Assembly (NCBI GenBank): GCA_041397825.1
Contig: JAWKVX010000002.1
Coordinates: 1,164,405-1,228,404 of the forward strand
Direction: 5' to 3'
DNA from: JANNSX01 sp041397825
GTDB taxonomy: Bacteria; Pseudomonadota; Alphaproteobacteria; Rhizobiales; Hyphomicrobiaceae
Length of the DNA stretch: 64,000 nucleotides
The notes beneath the pieces are model-generated. The model saw only the letters and a program-made list of their open reading frames with translations. It was not told the DNA's origin and ran no database searches. Position 1 is the stretch's first letter. Each line of letters opens with the position of its first letter. Shown in pieces: positions 36,101 through 43,090 of the stretch. Both the position numbers and the translations under genes were made by a program.

Positions 36101-39100
36101 GTGGCGCCCGTATAGGCATTCTCGGTATTGTCGTCGTAGCCCGTGCCGTTGCCGCCCGACTGCATGGCGTCGGCGATCCACGCCATGCTTCCGAGCGTCA
36201 GGGTGCCACTGTCCGCGCCGGCATACTGACCGATCAGGGTGTCGAGGCGGATCGAGCCACCGACGATGAGGTCATTGCCTCCGGCACCGGTGAACGTGTC
36301 GTTCCCCGAGCCGCCGATCAGCCAGTTGTTGCCTTGGCTGTTGTCGGCCGTCGCATCGCCGGCACTGTCGCCGATGAAGGTGTCACCATTCTGCGTCCCA
36401 ATCGCGCCCTCGATCTGGAACCAGGCCGGGAAGGTCGTGGTCTGGTCAATATTGACGAGGGGATTGGTCTGGGTCGAGAAGTCGATCGTGATGCCCGGCG
36501 CATTCGTGACATAGTCGCTGAAGTCGATGAGATCGAAGCCGACATTGGCCTGGGCGTCGTCTCCGACGACCTCGTCGGGACCGCCGGTCGTACCTGAGGC
36601 CTGCGAGGGATTGCCAGGCCGGAGGATGTCGTCGCCCTGGCCACCCTGCATCAGGTCCTGGTCATTGCCGCCGACGATGTAGTCGTCCCCCTCCTCGCCG
36701 AAGAGCAGGTCGCCCGAGGCGCCACCGTCCATATAGTCGTTGCCGTCACCGCCATGCGTGAAGGGGTCGGTGTTGCCCATCTCCGGGTTGGTCAAGCCAT
36801 CGCCGTAGATGATGTCGTCACCGGAGCCGCCTGAGAGCTTGTCGATGCCCTCGCCGCCGACGATCAGGTCGTTTCCAGAGCCGCCGACGAGTTGGTCGAA
36901 GCCACCGACCTCGGAGCCCGAGCCACGGCCGTAGATGATGTCTTTGCCGGCACCACCATCGGCAAGATCGGGTCCTTCGCCGGTGTCGATCAGGTCGTCG
37001 CCCGCACCGCCATACATGCGGTCGACGCCGCCGTCGCCATAGATGTAGTCGTTGCCACCCTCGCCATAGACGGTGTCATCGCCAGAGCGGGCATGAATAT
37101 AGTCTGCACTGTCGGTGGCGACGATGACCTCGTGGCTGTCGGCACCGTCGGTCGGCGTGCCTTCCACCGTGTGGACGAGTTCAGGCTGCTCGTCGACACG
37201 AACATCCCGGATGAGGTCGAGCGCAACATTCGCCCTGATGCCGTCAGAAGCGAGCACGGAAATGGGCGTGCCGTTCGTTGCGAGGCTATCGCCGCCGTCG
37301 GAGTAGATGCCGACCCCGGGATTGGCACCGAGCTGCGTGCCGTAGCCATGATCGGCGCCGTTACTCTCAACGACGGCGTCGTTGCTGTCGAGCAAGGCCC
37401 AGCTGACCGGGGGATTGGCGGCACTAATCTTGTCGGAGTAGACGAATGGATCGGCAATGGTGCCGAGGCCCGTCCGTGTGGCCCAGAGCTGGCCGTACTT
37501 GTCCGTGTAGTATTCGACCGGCGCATTGCCGTTTTGCGGATCGAGCGCGTGCAGGACTGCGTTAGGGGGCAGGGCATCTCGATTGAAGTCGTAGTATTGA
37601 TCCGCATAGGCGAAGATCGAGCCGTTCAGATGCGAGAGGCCGGTGTTGCGTTCGACGATGTCCTTGAACTGACCGTTGTTGACCTCTTCGTGGATGTTCG
37701 TGCCGAAGAGCCGGTAGAGGTAGTAGAACCGGTCGCCGTCCATCAGCGATTGGATCTGCGCGACGAACACGGCGTCGAAGGTCTCTCCGAGTAGGCCGCC
37801 AGGGACATGCGCCTCGGCTAGGCCGCCGATCCATGAATCGATGTGATTGAAACCGTCGGCTCCATTGGCGAACGAGACGGCGCCGGCCAACGCCTCTGCC
37901 GCCGCGGCAGCTTGCGCAGCCAGGTTGCCGGCGGTCATGTCGTCGAGTAGGGCGGCGTCGGCTTCGGCGTGTGCCTGTGCGGCGGCTGCGTCAGCAGAGA
38001 CCGCAGCCGACTGCAGAGCCGCCGCGTCGGTCAGGGCAGCAACGGCCTCGAGGGACGCGGCCGCCGCATCCAGCGCACCGGCATCGGTCAGGTCCGAGAT
38101 CGCCGCAGCGTCCGCTGCGGCTTGATCGTCGGCGAGGGCCTGGTCTGCGGCGGCTTGTGCCGTGATGGCCTGGGCCTCGAGCGCCGAGGCGGCGGCATCG
38201 AGCGTCACGAATTCCGGAGAATTGCCGTTCAAGGCGAATTCGGCGTCTGCAAGTGCGCGGGCGTCGATCGCAGACTGTTGAGCAGTGTCCGCGTCGGCCG
38301 CAAGCTGCACCGCGTCTGTGAGAGCCGCCGTCGCGGCGGTGTCGGCGGCCAATTGATCGGCGGCGAGCGCGGCGTCGGCGGCTTGCCGGGCGGCCGCGGC
38401 TGCGGCGTCGGCTGCGGCAGCGTCATTGGCCGCCTGATGGGCCGCAAGAGCATCGGCATCGAGTTGCAGGGCTGTCGCCAGAAGGGCGGCAGCGTCCGTG
38501 AGAGCCGCGGTCGCGGCTGCGGCATCGCTTGCGGCCGTCGCAGCATCGGCAGCCGCGGCAAGGGCGGCGGTCTCGCCGGCGAATGCCGCCGTATTGTTGG
38601 TGAGGAAAGCGATGGCTTGCGACACCGTGTAGCCGAACGCACTCGCTGTCGTCGCGCCACTGGCCAGGTCCAGGATGTTCTGCGCACGGGCAACCGCGTC
38701 GGCGCCTCCGCCAAAGGAGTAGGCGGCGATGAAATTGACCAGGCTCTCGGGATGGATCATGTTCTTCCCGAAGTCGTCCCAGCTCGTGTAGCGAGCGAGG
38801 CTTATGCCCTCGCGGAAGTCATTGAGCGTCGGGATGCCGATGTCGCGGCCGCGCGCGATGTTGATCGCCGCGAGATCGAGCGGCATGTCCAGCAAGCCCT
38901 GCGTCAAGGCCGGAGTTACGAACTCGTCAACCTCGTTCATCTGTTGATGCGAGAGACCGAGGGTGATGGCGGCGATGCCTTCCTCCGCGAAGGTCTGAGG
39001 CGCCAGGAACGCTTTCTCGAGCGCATAGCGCGTGACATGACCGAGCATCCAGCCGGACGGATCGACCGCGTCGATCGTCTCGCGGATCGTCGAATGTCCG

Positions 39101-41451
39101 AAGCGGAAGGCGACCTGGGCGTATTCGAGCGAGATCGTGGCATCCACACCGCTCGAATAACCAACGAACTCCTGGATGCGTGGCGTCACAGTGCGCGCAT
39201 ACTGGTCGACGGCAGCGTGCTGATACTCCATCTCGACGATCAGCTTGGTCGCCTCGAACATCTTGTCCGGGTCCCAGGCGATCTCACCGCTGGCATAGAT
39301 GAAGTTGCCTTGGGAATCCTGCGTCCCCGTATCGACCTGCCAGCTGTGCAGCTGCTCGTGGACATCCAGCGCACCGGGATTGTGCGCGTCGTGCTGGTAG
39401 ATCCAGCTCTTCAGGTTCTCGACCTGGTAGTTGTGCTCCTCGTGGAAAACGTGGTGGATCGAGGTCAGGCCGAAATTCTCGTTCACGCGTCCATCACCGG
39501 CGACATAGTGATTGCCGACGGACGCCATCAGGATCTCGCCGACAGCGGCATGCACCTCCGGATCCGTGGCGACAATGTTGAAGTTGTTGTCGATCCATCC
39601 CGACGCCATCAAGGCCAAGGCCTCGGTATAGGTGCCCGGCGGGATCATGCCGCCCATCATGGCGGCGGTCGTCGTGATGTAGAGCTTGCCGTCGCCGTTG
39701 ATGCCGAAATCGGCGATACCATCGGCGTCGCCGCTCCCGTTGTCCGCCTGGACATGTGCAAGCAGTCGAGCGACGGCCTCGCCAACCTTCTGGCTCGACA
39801 GCGTTGAGGCGTCGAACGTCCCCATCGTGAAGCCGGGATTCATGTCGAGGAGCACGGCATGGCCCGAGTAGCCGGCGCCCGGATCTCCATCGGCGACAAC
39901 ATGCCCGCTGGCATCGCGATTGCGATAGTTGCCGACATCTTCCCAAGTGAGGTCGTCGCGGCCGGTCTCGATGAGGTGGGCGCGGAGTTCGTTCAGAGTG
40001 GGAAGAGTATCGTGCACCATCGTGCTCGAGCCGTCCGGCCAGCGGCGTTCCCAGGCATCCACGAGCGTCGTCCCATCGAACAACTTCATGCCAGCGTGAT
40101 AGGTCTGGCCGCCATCGCTCGAGACCCATTCGCGCAACAATTGGGTGATCTGGTCCGCCGAGCCGTACGTCTGGCTCTGGTCGATGAAGGGCGAGGTGTG
40201 ATTGACGTAGTTGGGATCGCCGTTGACGTCGGTGCCGTTGATGGTCGCTCGCGCAACCGTCATCTTCGTGACGCCGGGATCGCTCGGACCGTTGGTGCCA
40301 GGAGCCCGATACAGGGGATCGGCCGGATCAAGCTGGATCGTGATCGTGCCGTCGCCGCCCTTGCCAATGAAGTCCAGGCCGTGATCGAAGAACTGGCCAA
40401 AGATGGCGAACCACATATTGACGGGAGCAACGCCAGGATTTTCCGAGCCGATGAAATATTCGCCCGAGCCCGGGTTCTGGAAATCGATGTGACCGAGCTC
40501 GGCCAGAAGACCGTAGCCCGACTCTAAGATTGTCGTGACGATATTCGAGCCTTCGGCGGGTGTACCTGCCGAGAAGTCAACATTGGCATCGATGAGCTGC
40601 TTGTAGGCAAGGACGTCCGGTTGATAGGTCTGTCCCGTGTCGACCAGAGCGCCGCCCGGGATCGGGCGATAGAAAACCTGTTCGCCGGCCTCCAGCGTGC
40701 CACCGGCGGAATCGACGAGCCCGCCATAGCTGCTGGCGTTCAGGATCGCCAGGACTGTCGTATAGACGATGCTTGCCTGATAGTCGGCGAGATACCAGAC
40801 GAGCGGGTTGCCGTTGTAGTCGAGCACACCGATTTCGGTCGTCACCGGAGCGACGATTTTGGCACCTTCGACGAGTTGCGCGACGTCTACACCCGACTGA
40901 TCGATCAGATCGGCATAGGCCTGATCCGACGCATAGCGCGTTGAATCCCACTCGACATAGGCGCCGGAGGCATCGGTCAGAAGGTGGACACCGGCGGTGG
41001 TGATCGTGTTGCTGATGATGCGGGGCATCAGATCGATCACGCTGTTGCCCGGCGTGTAGTCCGCGCCCGGTGACGTGACGTAATTGGTGAAGTCCGCTGG
41101 AATGTCGCGCCGGAATGGAACGTCGACCGTGCCCCAGAAGGCCTGATCACCGAACAGATTGTTGTGAAGCCCGGTCACGTCGCGGACGCCCGAAGGAGCG
41201 GAAACCTGCGGGAAGCCCGGGCCGAGGTCGGCCAATGTCTCGAAGCCGAGGGCCAACGCCTCTGCCGTCAGACTCTGCGTTGCCGAATTCCAGAGCAACA
41301 CACCCTTGGCGCTGTAGGCGTCAATCGAACCGTCGAATGCGACGATGCCGTTGCTGTTGGCGGCCCCCTCGAACAATGGAACGAAATTGACCTGTGCCAA
41401 CAGGAACTTCAGGTCGTTGAGGTTGATGTAGAAGGGTTTCAGGGAGGCCAT
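33154..41451 (-). CDS. Giant RTX heme peroxidase, MopA-like (animal heme peroxidase family)
   Basis: The 2765-residue protein carries an animal-type heme peroxidase domain (PF03098): distal histidine in FGQFFDHGLD near 357, NENFGLTSIHHVFHEEHN near 660, proximal histidine in AFRFGHST near 786, and INIARGRDIGIPTLNDFR near 870. An Ala-rich coiled-coil insert (957-1195) splits the domain, which then resumes (DSWIGGLAE to GDRFYYLYRLFG). RTX glycine/aspartate nonapeptides fill about 1430-1740, cadherin-like and beta-sandwich parts follow, and a second RTX block lies at 2510-2620. There is no signal peptide, as expected for type I export. TAGGAG precedes the ATG. This layout recalls the Mn(II)-oxidising MopA proteins of Aurantimonas and Erythrobacter; manganese oxidation here is inference. 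Confidence 0.88.
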   Translation of the reverse strand: MASLKPFYINLNDLKFLLAQVNFVPLFEGAANSNGIVAFDGSIDAYSAKGVLLWNSATQSLTAEALALGFETLADLGPGFPQVSAPSGVRDVTGLHNNLFGDQAFWGTVDVPFRRDIPADFTNYVTSPGADYTPGNSVIDLMPRIISNTITTAGVHLLTDASGAYVEWDSTRYASDQAYADLIDQSGVDVAQLVEGAKIVAPVTTEIGVLDYNGNPLVWYLADYQASIVYTTVLAILNASSYGGLVDSAGGTLEAGEQVFYRPIPGGALVDTGQTYQPDVLAYKQLIDANVDFSAGTPAEGSNIVTTILESGYGLLAELGHIDFQNPGSGEYFIGSENPGVAPVNMWFAIFGQFFDHGLDFIGKGGDGTITIQLDPADPLYRAPGTNGPSDPGVTKMTVARATINGTDVNGDPNYVNHTSPFIDQSQTYGSADQITQLLREWVSSDGGQTYHAGMKLFDGTTLVDAWERRWPDGSSTMVHDTLPTLNELRAHLIETGRDDLTWEDVGNYRNRDASGHVVADGDPGAGYSGHAVLLDMNPGFTMGTFDASTLSSQKVGEAVARLLAHVQADNGSGDADGIADFGINGDGKLYITTTAAMMGGMIPPGTYTEALALMASGWIDNNFNIVATDPEVHAAVGEILMASVGNHYVAGDGRVNENFGLTSIHHVFHEEHNYQVENLKSWIYQHDAHNPGALDVHEQLHSWQVDTGTQDSQGNFIYASGEIAWDPDKMFEATKLIVEMEYQHAAVDQYARTVTPRIQEFVGYSSGVDATISLEYAQVAFRFGHSTIRETIDAVDPSGWMLGHVTRYALEKAFLAPQTFAEEGIAAITLGLSHQQMNEVDEFVTPALTQGLLDMPLDLAAINIARGRDIGIPTLNDFREGISLARYTSWDDFGKNMIHPESLVNFIAAYSFGGGADAVARAQNILDLASGATTASAFGYTVSQAIAFLTNNTAAFAGETAALAAAADAATAASDAAAATAALTDAAALLATALQLDADALAAHQAANDAAAADAAAAAARQAADAALAADQLAADTAATAALTDAVQLAADADTAQQSAIDARALADAEFALNGNSPEFVTLDAAASALEAQAITAQAAADQALADDQAAADAAAISDLTDAGALDAAAASLEAVAALTDAAALQSAAVSADAAAAQAHAEADAALLDDMTAGNLAAQAAAAAEALAGAVSFANGADGFNHIDSWIGGLAEAHVPGGLLGETFDAVFVAQIQSLMDGDRFYYLYRLFGTNIHEEVNNGQFKDIVERNTGLSHLNGSIFAYADQYYDFNRDALPPNAVLHALDPQNGNAPVEYYTDKYGQLWATRTGLGTIADPFVYSDKISAANPPVSWALLDSNDAVVESNGADHGYGTQLGANPGVGIYSDGGDSLATNGTPISVLASDGIRANVALDLIRDVRVDEQPELVHTVEGTPTDGADSHEVIVATDSADYIHARSGDDTVYGEGGNDYIYGDGGVDRMYGGAGDDLIDTGEGPDLADGGAGKDIIYGRGSGSEVGGFDQLVGGSGNDLIVGGEGIDKLSGGSGDDIIYGDGLTNPEMGNTDPFTHGGDGNDYMDGGASGDLLFGEEGDDYIVGGNDQDLMQGGQGDDILRPGNPSQASGTTGGPDEVVGDDAQANVGFDLIDFSDYVTNAPGITIDFSTQTNPLVNIDQTTTFPAWFQIEGAIGTQNGDTFIGDSAGDATADNSQGNNWLIGGSGNDTFTGAGGNDLIVGGSIRLDTLIGQYAGADSGTLTLGSMAWIADAMQSGGNGTGYDDNTENAYTGATNRALGDIGEGLLANADIGTEMFDKHFTEMLRSRMFKDVVLGDGGADGQADAVIFTGNLSEYAIEVIDYAAASGEIIQALKVIDNGGLVDDGTGVLVPRANDGIDLLIGIEIGIFADQTISLIPTPPALDLDADHAVATVLATFSENFSSTSYTQDDGAWTADWIEDGDDGSSTSDNGQIRINGNRLEFDNGNSAANSDGAMITRAVDLTGATSATLSFSYNEQGFDVADNETVLVQFAADGSTFATVFTIDGNSGNGNEVIALSGPFGASSAIRFVVSAVNGNNDLVGIDNIVIAKQLDSTVAGAPGTGFATTFTENGARVAIASFPSITDDSATMAWAKVVLTDAAQGDQLRMGNSNNASGNLGGGVAYQIDSSVAGEITLTISGQATKAQYQGFIEQVRYFSTSDNPTEFDTHTTRTIDITTNDGLWTSNVATATISIVAIDDPVQAGSDQIVTSFASGTIVVPEWALLANDSDPDSLAPLDITGVSEISSRISNLSLATNPGSVTLDYNGNGGGNTSATFNYTLNGNPQPNPAVSVSRDTTGTVEGGNGNQILIGDGQTSTFDGGTGNDIILAGGGDDTIVWNANGGFFGGSTDGRDYVDGQDGGGDRFIVNGNNSAETFNIYTAAAAMLAGLTISNTATEIVITRNGAIIAELDNVEEITVNTFDVTANNGGGLTGGTSLGDTIAVFGDFTQTSLNYSTITINGGLGNDTVDIAGLTSDHRIVFQSNGGDDHIIGDLRPQDVVLWDDRIIGTNRADRLIGGQGDDVMRGLAGRDVMLGGAGNDKMHGGKGGDVFVGGDGADFIWTGGGNDNQRDTVRFGSTSEYGDTVKGFDVTGKASQVDRVVFTGALAETLDDAEDDGAISFAIGNGHRGTVAARFGHSDSAVEALLLTGENGEGVSTAYLGNAATVAAAVNEEFRIRAANGEDGLIVVNDTNGNQFSVWHWTQANGGEVSASELDLVGIFHANGTVGVSSFDFT
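37866..38580 (-). repeat. Alanine-rich coiled-coil insertion inside the peroxidase gene
   Basis: About 238 codons are nearly all Ala, Asp, Gln, Leu and Thr, with a recurring pattern like AALTDAAAL and AADQALADDQAAADA. The block interrupts the peroxidase domain just before its DSWIGGLAE segment. The DNA is made of diverged, in-frame repeats and has no stop codons. Confidence 0.75.
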
Positions 41452-41994
41452 GACGCATACTCCTACGACTGAGTGTCAGGTCGAAATCTGAGAGGGGCCC
41501 CGAGGCTTGTCGATGCAGTCGGACCAGTGCGGACGGGACGGCGCCGATGGCATGGCAAGGTCCGAAAAAGAACAGACTCGCCTGCAGAATCCCAACACGC
41601 GACCGCACTCCTCCCAATCACTTACCGACGGGCGACAATCCGACTTCGCAGAACCTCTGCCTCGATGAGCGGGCAGGATCGGCATCCTGTCCCGGTACGA
41701 TCGGGGGCTGTGGTTCGGCTCCGACCGACCCGACCACCGATTAAGGCGGGGTTCTGACGGCGTCCTGACGATCCGGATCGACGACGTGTACGGAATTAGT
41801 CAGCAACGCATTGATTTATCGACAGAAAAACACAATTTCGAAAAAGTTCGAATTTTACCATTTCTGACACAACCCACTCGCTCAGCGCCCCCGGCGATCG
41901 AAATTTGCTTGCGTCGGTAGGATGATGGACTAATTTGACATTCGCATTTTGAGCATGCTGCAGTAGGTGTTGAGCTACGGGTATCGGGGCGCCC
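41452..41994. promoter_or_regulatory. Divergent region between the peroxidase and the response regulator
   Basis: This region of 543 bp must hold promoters for both directions. The half nearer the response regulator (41780-41960) is AT-rich. Two TTCGAA sequences at 41837-41842 and 41847-41852 lie exactly 10 bp apart. No gene is evident. Confidence 0.5.
41837..41852. promoter_or_regulatory. Paired TTCGAA sites, possible response-regulator operator
   Basis: Two copies of the palindrome TTCGAA are separated by AAAG, giving a one-turn (10 bp) period. OmpR-type regulators bind direct repeats with this spacing. The site is 143 bp before the response-regulator start. Binding is inference. Confidence 0.35.
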
Positions 41995-42723
41995 ATGCGT
42001 TTGCTGGTGGTCGACGATAATGTCGTTCAACGGTGCATCATTAAATCGATGCTCGGGGGCTCGGACATAGAGGTTACCACGGCCAATAGTGGCCGGGACT
42101 TCTGGAATCGCTACCTATCCGGCTCGTTCGATGTGCTGGCCATCGATCTCATGTTGCCCGATGTGGATGGGTTCGAGCTCATCCAAGAGATCCGTTCAGG
42201 GCATGACAGCATTCCGATCATCGTTATTAGCGGCAAGTCCCAGCTTCCCGACAAGGTTCGCTGCCTCGGGGCCGGTGCTGATGACTACATCACCAAACCG
42301 TTCAGCCATGTCGAGCTTCAGGCACGCATTCATGCGGTGACGCGACGCTGCTACAGGCTGCGTGGTGCCGCTGTAACTATCGGCAATCTCACAATCGATG
42401 AACGGTTGAAAATCGCCACCTGCGGCACTCGGATGGTGATGCTTTCGCCGAAAGAATTCAAACTTCTCGTGCTGCTTGCACGATCGGCCGGTTGCGAGGT
42501 GCCGCGCGAGACCATCGGCAATCTGTCTCGTGCAGATGGCCAGGTCCACAGCGTCAACGCCGTCGACAAGCTGGTGTCACGTCTTCGGGCGACCCTGTCG
42601 GCCTACGATACCGGGGTCGCTATCAGGACCGTGCGGCGTGGTGGGTATCTCCTCGAGCCGCTCGAGCGAGTGCCTTCACGGCAGCGAGGCGAGCCGGCGA
42701 CCGGTGCAGCGCACCAGCCCTAA
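41995..42723 (+). CDS. OmpR-family response regulator
   Basis: The 242-residue protein has a receiver domain (phosphoacceptor D51 in LAIDLMLPDVDG, acidic pair VVDDN at 6-10, and the conserved lysine in DYITKPF near 101). A winged-helix DNA-binding domain follows (SPKEFKLLVLLARS to SVNAVDKLVSRLRATLS and VRRGGYLLEP). It is the first gene of a three-gene operon with an Hpt protein and a hybrid kinase, so it is the likely output of that phosphorelay. It is divergent from the RTX peroxidase and may control it. The last 15 residues are an unstructured tail. Confidence 0.9.
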   Translation: MRLLVVDDNVVQRCIIKSMLGGSDIEVTTANSGRDFWNRYLSGSFDVLAIDLMLPDVDGFELIQEIRSGHDSIPIIVISGKSQLPDKVRCLGAGADDYITKPFSHVELQARIHAVTRRCYRLRGAAVTIGNLTIDERLKIATCGTRMVMLSPKEFKLLVLLARSAGCEVPRETIGNLSRADGQVHSVNAVDKLVSRLRATLSAYDTGVAIRTVRRGGYLLEPLERVPSRQRGEPATGAAHQP

Positions 42724-42751
42724 CACAACATGCGATTGTCGGGAGGGAGAT

Positions 42752-43090
42752 GTGCCGCCTGGAACAGCACCGATCGATGAAGCATGCATGTTTTCAGGTG
42801 CGGCGAGCGACCAAGCTCGGAAGCGCGCGATACTTGCCGTCTTTGCCGATGCAGTCCTGTCCGACCTGGGCGCTCTCGCGTCCGCAACGTCGCATGCCGC
42901 ATGGACGCGGGCGGTGCACGGCTTGAAGAGTTCAGCCGCAGGCGTCGGCGCGATGGCGCTCGCCGCTTGTGCCGACGATGCCCAATGTATCTCCGAGCCA
43001 GAATGGGATGCTCGACGCGATCACTTCGACATCGAGTTGAGGCGACTGGTGCTCGCCGCACGCGAGCACGCGCTCAAGCTGATCGAATGA
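42752..43090 (+). CDS. Hpt domain phosphotransfer protein
   Basis: The 112-residue protein is a single histidine phosphotransfer domain. The phosphorylated histidine is H56 in AVHGLKSSAAGVGA, with a helical bundle on either side. I choose the GTG at 42752, preceded by GGGAGGG with a 4-nt gap; an ATG at 42788 is the alternative. It starts 28 bp after the response-regulator stop and overlaps the kinase start by four bases. It should carry phosphate from the kinase's receiver domain to the response regulator. Confidence 0.82.
   Translation: MPPGTAPIDEACMFSGAASDQARKRAILAVFADAVLSDLGALASATSHAAWTRAVHGLKSSAAGVGAMALAACADDAQCISEPEWDARRDHFDIELRRLVLAAREHALKLIE

Noticed and set aside
37969..39807. Open frame of 612 codons antisense to the Ala-rich part of the peroxidase
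   Set aside because: The high GC and repeated Ala codons account for it; the peroxidase motifs are clear on the other strand.
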